40,641 nt of DNA from Nocardia alni (GCF_019038435.1 NZ_JAGPOX010000089.1:1-40641); one strand, 5' to 3'. Positions 24,553 to 33,406 are shown, counted from the stretch's first letter. Numbers and translations are program-made. Notes: generated by a model from the sequence alone, not told the origin.

Positions 24553-25524
24553 CTACCGGTGGCGGGTCTTGGTGCGCAGGTATATGTGTTTGGAGTTCCC
24601 GTTTTCCTGCTCGTCGACATCGAACAGGCCGCACTCCTTGAGAAAGCGGCCCAGTTGAACGCGGGTGCTCTCGGGTAGCTGGGCGGTGATTCCCTTCGCG
24701 TGCAGGCGATGGCACACCGTGGCCAGATCCGCGCCACAGCTGTTCTTCTTGGCCAGAGCGTTGACCACCTCACACACCGAGGCCGCCACCGTGTCGGGCA
24801 GCCCGGCGCACCGGAGCGGCTCGGCACCACCGGTCTTCGGTTTCGGCGCGGCAGCGGTCTTCGGTTTGGTGGTTGGCTTCGCCGCCTTGACCGGCGCTGC
24901 TGCCCTCGAGGTCTGCGCGGCTGCCGTGCGGGCGGGGAGGTCCTCGAGGTAGACGAAACGGTCGTACGCGGTGACCATCGCGGACAGTGTCTTGCGTTCC
25001 CCGTACCCGTGTACCGACAGCCCGATTTCGCGCAGTCGCAGGGCGAGGTCGACGAAATCCGAGTCGCTGGAGACGATCACCATCGTAGTTATGTCCGTGG
25101 TGTACGCGAGCGTGATGGCATCCGCCACGATCGCGTGGTCGACAGTGTCCTTGCCCGGCATCACGGTGGTGACCTGGTGAGCCCGGATCGCGTGCGCGAT
25201 CATCGCGGGCCGCCACCCGGCCAGGTGCGTCTGGAAGAAATCGCCGTACGCCCGCACGAACCGCACCGAACCCAACTCCCGCACCGAAGCCAGAATCGCG
25301 CCCGCCTTGGCCGGCGCGATATTGTCCGCGTCGAACAGCACCGCAATCTCCTCGCCCCTCGCGGCGGGACGCTGGACCACGGGCACGCGATCGGGCGGTG
25401 CGGCGGCAGCGCGCGACACCGACCGCAACCATCCCCTGATGCCCCGCGGGCGACGGTGCCCCGTAACCGGATCGATTGCCTCGCTGGTCTGGGTGAATAT
25501 CACCTCGAGGAAGGTAATCGCCAC
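24553..25524 (-). CDS. NYN-domain (PIN-like) nuclease with C-terminal OST-HTH/LOTUS domain
   Basis: 323 residues. NYN domain at about 59-190: E-I-A-V-L-F-D-A-D-N-I-A with D65 and D67, G-K-D-T-V-D-H-A-I-V-A-D around 124-135, and S-S-D-S-D-F at 152-157. These are the acidic residues that bind metal in this RNase family. A Lys/Pro/Ala linker (about 205-235) joins to a C-terminal winged-helix OST-HTH/LOTUS domain (about 245-318), known for RNA binding. Such proteins are thought to cleave RNA; in mobile elements they may control plasmid or phage RNA. The start is GTG 25524, without a strong ribosome site; the first 50 residues are likely flexible. Confidence 0.88.
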   Translation of the reverse strand: MAITFLEVIFTQTSEAIDPVTGHRRPRGIRGWLRSVSRAAAAPPDRVPVVQRPAARGEEIAVLFDADNIAPAKAGAILASVRELGSVRFVRAYGDFFQTHLAGWRPAMIAHAIRAHQVTTVMPGKDTVDHAIVADAITLAYTTDITTMVIVSSDSDFVDLALRLREIGLSVHGYGERKTLSAMVTAYDRFVYLEDLPARTAAAQTSRAAAPVKAAKPTTKPKTAAAPKPKTGGAEPLRCAGLPDTVAASVCEVVNALAKKNSCGADLATVCHRLHAKGITAQLPESTRVQLGRFLKECGLFDVDEQENGNSKHIYLRTKTRHR

Positions 25525-25960
25525 CGCAACCGAGCCAGCGCATTCCGGGCTGTCCGGGCGCGCCGGGGCTCGCTCGAACCCCGCACCGCCGGGGCGGACG
25601 AGCGGGACAGTCAGTGATCGAACGGAACGCTGCTACCTCGATCGCCTCGGCGGCTGTGCTGAAGGTCCTGACTGCCCTCGCCGTGACGGTCCACCACCGG
25701 TTCGTGGCAGACGCGGCGAGCGTCGGACAGGAGAAAGGCGTACGGGCTGTCCTCGGGATTCGCGCGCGCCTCCGGGCGCGTGGGCGCTGTTCGACATGAC
25801 GGTGCTCCTGGAGGTGGTGATCGCGTACGGGTATTGACTCCGGGGCCCGTGCCGGGCGGGTCGCATAGCCACCCTCCTTGCGGCGGGTGACAGCGAGTCG
25901 AGTGCCGACACGACCCCCGCAATCCACACCCGCGCGGTGGCGGGTTGGACCGGGGCCGGG
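25525..25960. other. No supported gene
   Basis: Several overlapping open frames occur because of high GC, none with a ribosome site plus sensible protein. A fragment on the minus strand (reading AVRTFSTAAEAIEVAAF near 25640-25700) looks protein-like, so a decayed gene may be here. No repeat recognised. Confidence 0.35.
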
Positions 25961-26344
25961 TCAGGCCGCAGTGTCCTCACGAGTGGGGCGAAGAACCTGG
26001 AACTCGCGGTAGCGGCAGCTCAGGCTCAGGTCGATGCCCAGGGCTCGAATAGTGGCAAGGGGTTCGCCCTTGCGGGAGGTGAAGATCTCGGTGCGCAGGT
26101 TGCGGACTTCGGCGCTGACCGCGTCGCCTTTGTCGAAGGTGTGCAGCACCCGCATGGCCATGGTGCCGGCGTAGCGGACCTCGTAGGAGGTGGAACCGGT
26201 GTCCTGATAGCCGTCCTCGGTGCGGCGCTGGTGGTTGTCGATGATCGTCACGTAGACCGCGACGGTTTCGGGCTGGGTGGCGGTGGCCTGGTAGGTGACC
26301 AGGTCGCTGATCTTGGCGATGTTGCCCTTGACGATGGTGCTCAT
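25961..26344 (-). CDS. Single-stranded DNA-binding protein-like (OB fold)
   Basis: 127 residues from ATG 26344, preceded by AAAGGGA at about eight bases. It begins MSTIVKGNIAKISDLV and continues with strands AVYVTIIDN, YEVRYAGTMAMRVLHTFDKGDAVSAEVRNLRTEIF, and a short C-terminal tail. Length and strand pattern fit element-encoded SSB-like OB proteins; it lacks the acidic DDxPF-type tip of housekeeping SSB, ending instead in REDTAA. It would coat single strands during transfer or replication. The frame upstream of 26344 is Arg/Pro-rich and was not used. Confidence 0.8.
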   Translation of the reverse strand: MSTIVKGNIAKISDLVTYQATATQPETVAVYVTIIDNHQRRTEDGYQDTGSTSYEVRYAGTMAMRVLHTFDKGDAVSAEVRNLRTEIFTSRKGEPLATIRALGIDLSLSCRYREFQVLRPTREDTAA

Positions 26345-26924
26345 CGGAATGTCCCTTTCGGTTGGTGTCCTGTCTGGCTTGTCTCGGGGCCCAGGGCGGG
26401 ACGGCGGAGATGCCACACGGGGGTGCCGGGCAAGGGACGACAAAGTTTGTTTCAGCGAGCCCGCGAGCGACCGGACCGTGTCCGGAAAAGAAAGTTTTCG
26501 CCCGCCCGGCCGAGCAACGCGAGCCCCGTTTGGCCTCGAGGACGCCCGCACTACAGTCGCGAGATCTGCCGGGAAGGATCCACCGAAAGGGCCACACCGA
26601 CGCGCCCCTCGCCGAGAGCGCGACGACCACCCACAGCGGCACCGCGCCTACCAAACAGACACTGCCTGGTCACGGCCCACGACGGCCCGTCAGCTGGGCC
26701 GGGAGAACCTGCCCAGGGCACCGGTTGCATCATCCGGCGGGCTGGCGACGAGTCCACCATGGCAAGCAAGTTGAGCCGCTACAGCACAGGAGGGAAGAAG
26801 AACGTTCTCGCTGATTCCGCGGGACTCACAGAGGGATACAGCACAGAAGGATCGGCTCCTGGCATCCTGGTCGCAGCCCGGCATTCTGATCGGTTCTGCA
26901 TCGGCACCATCTGGGAGGGATGAC
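26345..26924. other. Regulatory or replication-type region without a firm gene
   Basis: 580 bases between divergent genes. It contains a short perfect dyad CCGGACCGTGTCCGG around 26470-26484 and purine-rich AAAAGAAAG next to it. A 54-residue open frame (26759-26923) begins with ATG but lacks a ribosome site and is not counted. Promoters for the SSB-like gene and for the MmyB-type regulator should lie here. Confidence 0.4.
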
Positions 26925-27600
26925 ATGACCGAGCGCACATCAGGTGAGCCACAGCGTGACCGACCGATCACCGAGGAATACCTTCGTCGCCTTGAGGCAG
27001 GTGAACTCGTGCCGACCCCGAACGAACTCATCGCGTTCGAGGATCACTACGAGATGACCCCGGTGGAGCGTCGGTTCACCGAACTGCTGTACCGCGTCGA
27101 AAACCCAGGGACCCGTACCGATCCCGGACACCACCGTAAACGATGACCACCGGCGCCTCGTGGACGCCTACTCACCGAACCCGGCCGCGTTACTGGATCG
27201 CCGCTGGAACATCCTCTACGCCAACACCGACTACCTGCGAGTGCTCCAAGGACTCGATGCCCAGGACGATAACTTCCTGGACTGGTTGTTCCTCGACGAC
27301 AACTCTCGGTCGGTAGTGATCGACTATCCGAGCGAGGCCCTCCATTTGATCGGACGGTTCCGATTCGTGTGCGTTGCCCACCGCGACGACCCCGAGATCA
27401 TGGAACTGCTACAGCACCTCACTGGCGATCCTCTGTTCGCGAGAGGATGGAAGGACGCGGTCACCGTGCTCGCCGACGGTCCCGCCGTGACACCCATGTG
27501 CTGGCACGATCACGACACCGGGAACATTTTTCGTGTAAGCGAAGAACCCGTGCCCGGCACCGAATGGCTGACGCTACAGGTCGCAGTCCCCATTCCCTGA
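26925..27600 (+). pseudogene. MmyB-type XRE regulator split by a frameshift
   Basis: Two frames make one protein. 26925-27146 encodes the second half of an XRE HTH (ITEEYLRRLEAGELVPTPNEL, then MTPVERRFTELLYR). The next frame, open from before GTG 27160 to 27600, encodes an MmyB-like ligand-binding domain: PNPAALLDRRWNILYANTDY, then LDWLFLDD, and a final beta strand TLQVAVPIP. Read through a one- or two-base shift at about 27105-27120, the second frame continues upstream as IPDTTVNDDHRRLVDAY, the usual linker. The first ORF has a good ribosome site (GGGAGGG). The N-terminal HTH helices are missing even before the shift. Either a broken gene, a sequencing error, or two separately translated proteins. 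Confidence 0.65.
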
Positions 27601-28030
27601 CGGTCATCCCCGGTGCGATTCGCGGCACGGCGGTGAAGTGCCGGAAGCAAATGCTCAGATCACACCGCACTGTGGGCTGTCACACGTGGGGAGATGTCCT
27701 CGGACGGACTGTCGCGGCTACGGTCATTGGCCATACCGTGATTCGGTGAGCAGCCCACCCTCGCCGACCCCGGGCGCTCGGTCCGACGAACAAGGCCGGA
27801 AGCTGGCTGATCTGACAGTGCATGCGGAGATCTACAACGAGGTGATTGCCCGAGGAGCGCGATAGCGGATTGAGGCGGTGCAGCTGCAACACCGACCGGA
27901 GAGTACGGGGTAGCGGTCACCGGAGTGCATACGCCCCGTCGCGGCGGCCGGGCCGGAGTTCGGCGCTAATTCCGGCGACTCCGGTGCTGACTACCCGGCT
28001 CGGCCCGCGCGCTGTTATCGTCTATCCGGT
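27601..28030. other. No firm gene; possible 39-residue ORF
   Basis: The clearest open frame starts at GTG 27746 and ends at 27865; its second half (SDEQGRKLADLTVHAEIYNE) looks like a protein helix but the start lacks a ribosome site. The rest shows nothing recognisable. The region leads into the type I-E repeat relic. Confidence 0.3.
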
Positions 28031-28119
28031 CACACCCCGCGCGTGCGGGGATTGGCCCGACGTGGACCAGTGGGTCAACAACATGCGGCAACCCGCCCCG
28101 CGCGTGCGGGGATCGTTTT
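28031..28119. CRISPR. Two-repeat relic of a type I-E CRISPR array
   Basis: The 18-base core CCCCGCGCGTGCGGGGAT occurs at 28035-28052 and again at 28096-28113, exactly 61 bases apart. This equals one 28-29 base repeat plus a 32-33 base spacer, the known type I-E period. The core itself is the hairpin of actinobacterial I-E repeats. The outer parts of the two repeats differ (CACA versus CCCG upstream, TGGCCC versus CGTTTT downstream), as expected for a decayed array end. No I-E cas genes are in the window. Confidence 0.75.
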
Positions 28120-28355
28120 ACATTCGTGGCGCCACCGGAGGCTGCACGACAGTAGGAATTCGCGCTGTGGCGACACACGATGACGTCAGGCTAGTTGTAC
28201 GACGTGCCAGCGTTTGGTTTGACGTCTGAGTCCACGCGGCCTGCCTGCGGCGATCAACCACGAGGGCCCGTGCGAGTCGAATACGCGAGGCGCGCTCGCG
28301 CAAGCGCGTCGAGAGTGTTGACACCAATCCGGTCGGCGCCCGACCGTCGTGTTCG

Positions 28356-28799
28356 CTAGTTGTCGTCTTCGCGTGGCATGTCATCGAGCAGTTGCTGTCC
28401 TCGTTGCCGCATTCGTTTTACAGCCTCCGGACCGAGAACGACCGCGAGTTGGTCGTCGGTCGGTGCCTTGACGATTATGTCGCCGCCGGGCAAGCCGACC
28501 GGAAAGCCCAGTGCGGGAATGCCGTCCCAGGTCAACGAGATCCCGGAGCCCTCCAACTGCTCACCGACGATGCGTAGACCCAGGATCAGTGCGTGGATGG
28601 CGTCGCTGCCGGGTGCCCACGTGATCACCGGGTCGGGTGTCAAACCGGTGATCTTCGTGCCGCACATCCAGGTTTTCGGTTCACCGGTGGGCATCTGTTT
28701 CGGTGCCCCGATTTCCACGACTACCGGCCCCGTGGGGGATTCGAGTTCCCGGGTGGCCATGGCCGTCCCGATATCGTCGGGCATCCCGAGGTTGGCCAC
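28356..28799 (-). CDS. Cytoplasmic protein of unknown function (DUF6968-like)
   Basis: 147 residues from GTG 28799, with AAAGG ten bases upstream. Contains MATRELESPTGPVVVEIGAP, then W-M-C-G-T-K-I-T-G and DAIHALILGLRIVGEQLE. This is an all-beta N-terminus followed by a helix, as in small actinobacterial proteins I associate with DUF6968; the assignment is by memory of the pattern. The final quarter is acidic and helical. No operon partner except perhaps the small secreted protein 108 bases upstream. Confidence 0.75.
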   Translation of the reverse strand: MANLGMPDDIGTAMATRELESPTGPVVVEIGAPKQMPTGEPKTWMCGTKITGLTPDPVITWAPGSDAIHALILGLRIVGEQLEGSGISLTWDGIPALGFPVGLPGGDIIVKAPTDDQLAVVLGPEAVKRMRQRGQQLLDDMPREDDN

Positions 28800-28907
28800 C
28801 AGAGACTGCCTTTCTCCATTGTCGGTTGTGCAACGAGTATCGCAGAGAGAACCCGTATGGGCCGGTAAGCCCGGCCCATACGCTGCGAGCAGAGAGCGGC
28901 GTGATGT

Positions 28908-29180
28908 TCAGCAGCCGAGCATCGAGCCCATGGCATTCGGATTGCACTTGCGTGCAACACAATTCGAATACCAGTCCTGAGCGTTCCTGTAACAGACCGC
29001 CCGCCCGCGGGAGCCCGCGGGGTAGTCCTGGTTGCACTCGTTGATGAGTTGTTGATGGCCCTCGTCGCAGTAATCGGCGAAGGCGGCTCCCGCACCGAAC
29101 ATGACCGTCCAGATCGTGATGAGCGTGAACAGCAGGCCAACACGGACCAGCCGACGCGACGTACCCGATGATTTCCCCAT
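28908..29180 (-). CDS. Small secreted cysteine-rich protein
   Basis: 90 residues. Sec signal peptide: SRRLVRVG positive region, hydrophobic LLFTLITIWTVMFGAGA, and cleavage after AFA before DYCDEG. The mature part of about 55 residues has six Cys (YCDEG, NECNQD, AVCYRN, SNCVAR, KCNPN and the C-terminal Cys), suggesting three disulfides and action outside the cell. A purine-rich GGTGGGG precedes the ATG. No family recognised; it could be a small toxin, inhibitor or surface protein. The tight Cys pattern supports a real gene. Confidence 0.75.
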   Translation of the reverse strand: MGKSSGTSRRLVRVGLLFTLITIWTVMFGAGAAFADYCDEGHQQLINECNQDYPAGSRGRAVCYRNAQDWYSNCVARKCNPNAMGSMLGC

Positions 29181-29419
29181 GCCCCACCGATCCCCCGTGA
29201 GAGTTGCCGGCCGGATCGGCCGGTCTTACCAGGGATAAGAATAACATGGAACGCAGAGCCCGCAGCCGAATTTTCTTGCGGGACCGGATGATCCGAGTTC
29301 CCTCCACCAACCACTAAACTGCGGCCTGGGCAGGCCCTGGTGTTGTATTGGGGCGTCAGGCTGAGGGTCCGTTTTCGACAGGGTGGTCTCTATCGGTCGC
29401 AGCATGCGCGCCGTTCTGG

Positions 29420-29610
29420 CGGGTCTGTCACCTCACCAGTGTGAGGTGACAGACCCGTGCCGCAAGGGCTCCGACCGATGGTCGGAGCCCTTGGGCCTTG
29501 AGATGTCGCGGCCCGCCGCCTGGGGTCGGCGGCGGGCTCGATGGGGGCACGTCGGCGTGCCCGTTGCGGGCGCGGCCCCGCCCTCGGGTCCTCCCGGGGC
29601 GGGGCCGCGC
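29420..29610. terminator. Array of five strong hairpins between genes
   Basis: Five inverted repeats follow each other: 29420-29457 (17-bp perfect arms, loop CAGT), 29463-29493 (14-bp arms, loop GAT), 29511-29537 (10-bp arms), 29545-29562 (7-bp arms, loop TCGG), and 29570-29610 (14-bp arms). They lie downstream of the minus-strand DUF932 gene (ends 29678) and upstream of the secreted protein gene. Transcription termination is the simplest role, but five in a row is unusual and a replication or transfer function is possible. The remaining parts of 29181-29677 hold no gene. Confidence 0.7.
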
Positions 29611-29677
29611 CGCGCCCCGCTGGATGCGGGGCGGGCGTTGGTCAGCGTGATCGGTGGCTGTTCGGGATCATCTCCGG

Positions 29678-30796
29678 TCAGGCGGGGGTGAGTACGCGGA
29701 ACATGCGCTCGAGAGTTTCGGCGTCGGCTTGGGCGGTCTTGCCGGTGACGGCGTTGGTGGTGTTGCGTCCGGCGCGATCAGTGCGGCCGGGGCGGATGTG
29801 GTGCTGCCACGTGTTCACCGCTTGCAGCCATCCGAAACCGGTTCCCGTCCAGGGCTTCACCCGCTCGTCGGAGGTCCACAACAGTTCGATCTGTTCGCGT
29901 TTGGTCTCCGCGCGGGTGCGGGCGGCTTTGGCGGTGTCGTCCTCGGGCAGCGACGCGAAGTCGTCCAGTAATCGACGGAACTGGCCGCTGGTGACGGTCA
30001 GGTCGCACAGTTTCGCGATGTCGGCCGCGAACGAGTCTTCGGCCCGCACGATCATCCGCAACGCCTCGCGGGCGTCCTTCAGATCGAGCTGGGACAAGGT
30101 GGTGCGGCGGCGTAGTTTCCAGATCCGCCCGCAGCGTTCGGCCTCGTCCAACGCCCAGGCGTGCGTGTTGTCGCACACGACAACCTGATTCACGGCCGCG
30201 TACGACAGTGGCAGTGTGCCGTTCATGGAGGCGGTGGCCAGGATCGAGGTGCGGAAGTCGACTCCTTCGGGGGTGGTGACGGTGTCGGGGCGTTCGATCT
30301 GTACCCATGCGACCGCGCCGCCTTTGAGCAGTCCGGCAGACCCGATCCCCAGCGAGTCATCCGAGACCGCCAACCCGTCCGGGGTGACCAGCGCAGCCAA
30401 CCCCTCCAACAGCATCTGCTCGTACTGCATGATCGGGTACTTGGCCGAGAACACTCCGAGCGGGCGACCGGTGTCGGAGCGGAACACCATGCGCCGCGAC
30501 AGATCAGCGATCATCGGAACCGGTGAACCGGGGGCCTGCACCAACTGATACTCAGGATTGGCAGGGTCTGCCGGGGTCTCCGGCGTCGTGCCGAACGGCA
30601 CTGGGTAGTGCGGCGTGACCGCTTCAGCTCGCCAGGCGAACAGTCGTCGGCGCACGTCGGCGGCGGGGATGTATCCGGGGTAGTGGTTGGGTTCTGCGCC
30701 CTGGTCCTCGGCGCGGTAGTGCCATGCGGTGCCGCGCTGGTCGGTCATCCCGATCAATGTTTGCGTGTTCAACCACTCGCTGGTTTCCTGTGACAT
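29678..30796 (-). CDS. DUF932 family plasmid/phage protein
   Basis: 372 residues. The family signature is seen in the order R-M-V-F-R-S-D-T-G-R-P-L-G-V-F-S-A-K-Y-P-I-M-Q, G-G-A-V-A-W-V-Q-I-E, V-V-V-C-D-N-T-H-A-W-A and a C-terminal G-W-L-Q-A-V-N-T-W-Q-H-H. DUF932 proteins are widespread on plasmids and phages and have no settled biochemical role. AAAGGA lies six bases before the ATG. It follows the ParB-like gene on the same strand, from which a hairpin at 30871-30911 separates it, so expression may be partly independent. Confidence 0.9.
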   Translation of the reverse strand: MSQETSEWLNTQTLIGMTDQRGTAWHYRAEDQGAEPNHYPGYIPAADVRRRLFAWRAEAVTPHYPVPFGTTPETPADPANPEYQLVQAPGSPVPMIADLSRRMVFRSDTGRPLGVFSAKYPIMQYEQMLLEGLAALVTPDGLAVSDDSLGIGSAGLLKGGAVAWVQIERPDTVTTPEGVDFRTSILATASMNGTLPLSYAAVNQVVVCDNTHAWALDEAERCGRIWKLRRRTTLSQLDLKDAREALRMIVRAEDSFAADIAKLCDLTVTSGQFRRLLDDFASLPEDDTAKAARTRAETKREQIELLWTSDERVKPWTGTGFGWLQAVNTWQHHIRPGRTDRAGRNTTNAVTGKTAQADAETLERMFRVLTPA

Positions 30797-30870
30797 GAAA
30801 AATCCTTTCGTACAACATGTTTCGTTGTGTCCGCGTCGGCTAGCGGGTGCGCGGGGTTACGGTTGGGGTG

Positions 30871-30911
30871 CAACCGGTCCACCCCGAACCCCTTGCGGGG
30901 CGGACCGGTTG
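30871..30911 (-). terminator. Hairpin after the ParB-like gene
   Basis: Arms CAACCGGTCC (30871-30880) and GGACCGGTTG (30902-30911) pair perfectly, and inside them CCCC...GGGG pairs again. It starts 15 bases past the ParB-like stop codon on the minus strand. Confidence 0.6.
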
Positions 30912-30925
30912 AACAGCGAGGGTGG

Positions 30926-32866
30926 TCAGGCTGCGGCGGTGAGGGCCTTCTGTTCCTCGACGCGAGCTTTTTCTTCCTCGCGGGCGGCTTTCTGTTCGGC
31001 CCGCAGGGCGTCGATGTCGATGTCGGTCAACTCGAGTGCTCCGGTGGTGACCTGTTCGACCGGTGTCAGGGTGTGGCCCTGCCCGGCGAGGTGCAGCAGA
31101 TACCGGCGGTAGCCCGGCCCGTCTCCCCACCATCCGCCCGCGTCGGCGCGCCAATGGCTTTGATCCATGCGTGCCTCGTGCGCACCGAGCACCAACCCGT
31201 ACACCAGCACCAAACTCTGACCAGCCGACGCCTCCGTCGCGTTCCACTCCTGCGCGGACTCCCGGTCATCGAACCGCAGTAGCTCGAGCGCGGTGGCTTG
31301 CGCGAGGTGCCGGTTCACCAACTCCGGCTCGATCAACAGCGACTCGGCCACGAACGCAGCGGCACCGGTCGGCAACGTCTTACGCGACAGCAGGCGGCGC
31401 ACGAACGCGCAGCGTTCCTCTTTGGCGACCGTGCCCTGAATATTGAGCGCGATCACCATCCGGCGCTTCTGGCGGTCCTTCTCGCGCTGCTCCTCGGCTG
31501 CCCGCCGCGCCGCCTCGGCTGTCTCGGCCGCTGCCGATGGGTCGGCCCGGCGCTGTTCCTCGCTCTCGCTGGCCTCGGTGCCGGTCTCCTCGGGGTCGCT
31601 GGCCTCGCGGTCGGTGTCGGGGGTGTCGGTGTCGGGAATCAGACCGGGGGCGTATTCCTCGTAAACGATCAGACCGGACGCGCCCAGGTGCTCGAGCGGG
31701 AGCCAGAAATCCGGTACCCAGCTATCACGCAGGAAAATGCTGTCGAAGTGCCGTAATCCCTCCTGGGCTGGCGCGCTGCGGTCATGGCGGGTGTCCCAAT
31801 CGATTTCGGCGAACTCGACCGGCTCGCCGGTCTCGGCGTCCACGGCCACCGATTCGGGCTCCACCTCCAGACACACCGTCCACAGCGACGGCTGCACGGC
31901 GGTCACCTCGCCCCCGTCCGGGTTTCGTAACTCCTCATGATGTAGGAACTCACCATCCGGCAATTCGGTTGCACTGCAACCAGGTTCACGCAGAACGAAC
32001 GAGAATCCGCGTTCGGCATACGGCAGGGACTCGCGCAGTTGCTCGGCGATCTGCTCGCGATCGGCCGCGATCTCCCCCGCGACGGTCCCGAACCGCGCGG
32101 TCGGAGCCTGCATCAACCGCACCACCGCATCGAGGTCCCCGGCCTGCTCGTACCGCGCGACCACGGCCGCCTGCTCGAAGGTGAGCTGACCCGAATCCAC
32201 CGCGTCCATTGCAGACGGTGAATCGACCGCTGTCAGAGCGGCTTTCACCTCCTCGCGCTTGCAGGCGGTGTCACGCGCGATACGGGTCACGCTCGCCCCG
32301 TAGAGCGACATCTGCGCCCACCGGTTCGCGCGTTCACGATCGGTGTACTCACGCCTGCGGTCATTGGTGTGCACCTCGGCCGCGAGGGTTTGAATCATCG
32401 TCTCCGAATGATCTGCCCGCGCGGGAGCTTGGACGGCGACCGGAACCGTGTGCCCGGTCGCTTGGGCGGCCAGCACCCGGCGACGGCCTCGCGCTACCTG
32501 GTATCGGCCATTGGAGAGGGGGTACACCGTGACCGGCTCGAGTACGCCCCACATTCGTACGGACTCCACGAATTCCGGATCGTTGTCGAGGTCGTAGCGT
32601 GGTTCGTCCTCGGGGACATCGAAATCCAGCAGATCGGGGCGCAGATACAGGGGGCGGAACTCGTTCGGCTGCTCCTCGATCAGTTCCGCCTCGTAGACCA
32701 CGGCGGCGGCGTCCAGTCCGGCAGCATCGAACACCGCCAGTTCGCTACCGGAATCGGCTTCGGCCGTGCTGGTTTCGTCCTCGGCCGTGCTGGGTTCGGC
32801 GGGGGTGCTGGTGGTCTCGATGTCGCCGGAGTCGGTGGTGTTCGCGGTGTCGGTGTTCGGGGTCAT
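30926..32866 (-). CDS. ParB/Spo0J-like nuclease-domain protein
   Basis: 646 residues, about twice a chromosomal ParB. A Thr/Ser/Glu-rich N-terminus (1-70) is followed by the ParB N-terminal domain at about 78-175: D-P-E-F-V-E-S-V-R-M-W-G-V-L-E-P-V-T-V, then R-Y-Q-V-A-R-G-R-R-R-V-L-A-A (GRRR in place of the usual GERR). A helix-turn-helix follows at about 205-235 (ASVTRIARDTACKREEVKAAL). The C-terminal half includes a Glu/Arg coiled-coil-like stretch (about 440-490) and a long helical region. Such proteins bind element DNA for partition or regulation, or act as nucleases in some plasmids. No ParA gene is in the window, so partition is not proven. Confidence 0.88.
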   Translation of the reverse strand: MTPNTDTANTTDSGDIETTSTPAEPSTAEDETSTAEADSGSELAVFDAAGLDAAAVVYEAELIEEQPNEFRPLYLRPDLLDFDVPEDEPRYDLDNDPEFVESVRMWGVLEPVTVYPLSNGRYQVARGRRRVLAAQATGHTVPVAVQAPARADHSETMIQTLAAEVHTNDRRREYTDRERANRWAQMSLYGASVTRIARDTACKREEVKAALTAVDSPSAMDAVDSGQLTFEQAAVVARYEQAGDLDAVVRLMQAPTARFGTVAGEIAADREQIAEQLRESLPYAERGFSFVLREPGCSATELPDGEFLHHEELRNPDGGEVTAVQPSLWTVCLEVEPESVAVDAETGEPVEFAEIDWDTRHDRSAPAQEGLRHFDSIFLRDSWVPDFWLPLEHLGASGLIVYEEYAPGLIPDTDTPDTDREASDPEETGTEASESEEQRRADPSAAAETAEAARRAAEEQREKDRQKRRMVIALNIQGTVAKEERCAFVRRLLSRKTLPTGAAAFVAESLLIEPELVNRHLAQATALELLRFDDRESAQEWNATEASAGQSLVLVYGLVLGAHEARMDQSHWRADAGGWWGDGPGYRRYLLHLAGQGHTLTPVEQVTTGALELTDIDIDALRAEQKAAREEEKARVEEQKALTAAA

Positions 32867-32953
32867 GATGGTGTGCTTTCTGGTGAGTGGTCATCGGCGC
32901 GAACGATGGGTGTGCGCCGGATGGAATGAGGTTGTGCCGCAGAGGGAAACGGC

Positions 32954-33406
32954 TTATAGGGGTCGTGAGCCGTCGGGGTCCATATCGATGACCAGGATCG
33001 GTTTGCCGTTGTGCCAGTACCCGAGGAAAAGCCCCAGCATGTACCGATCGGCTGCCGGACCGGCATGGACGTCATGGTCGAACCGGGTCGGGGCGGGCGG
33101 ATATCCGGCCGTGCGACGGTTGCGGGCGGCTTTCAACGCCGAATCAGCGTGCGCTAACAGTGCCTCGACTCGACGCATGTGATGCCGCGTCGACGGGCGC
33201 GGTTGCGTGACGGGACGGATGTAATTCGTTTCGTCCCAACAGATCACCGACCGCCACACCGGTTCGGTCAACGTCACCGGCAACCGGAACCCGAACCGCG
33301 TGGCCTCGGCACTGACATCCGCGTACGGGTTTTCCGCTGTGGGATCGGACCGATACCGGTACACACGATTCTTCGGGAACAGTCCCAGGATCTCCCCGTC
33401 ATACAT
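32954..33406 (-). CDS. Plasmid-type hypothetical protein
   Basis: 150 residues: MYDGEILGLFPKNRVYRYRS, then a central VWRSVICWDETNYIRPV, a basic helix (RRVEALLAHADSALKAARNRR), and a final beta part LGLFLGYWHNGKPILVIDMDPDG. No family recognised. It overlaps the upstream gene by eight bases and ends 87 bases before the ParB-like gene, so the three are likely one operon. Confidence 0.7.
   Translation of the reverse strand: MYDGEILGLFPKNRVYRYRSDPTAENPYADVSAEATRFGFRLPVTLTEPVWRSVICWDETNYIRPVTQPRPSTRHHMRRVEALLAHADSALKAARNRRTAGYPPAPTRFDHDVHAGPAADRYMLGLFLGYWHNGKPILVIDMDPDGSRPL

Noticed and set aside
24770..25927. 385-residue minus-strand frame overlapping the NYN gene
   Set aside because: Out-of-frame shadow; the NYN and OST-HTH motifs lie in the other frame.
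26759..26923. 54-residue plus-strand frame before the MmyB-type regulator
   Set aside because: No ribosome site and no recognisable fold; it might be a leader peptide but nothing supports that.
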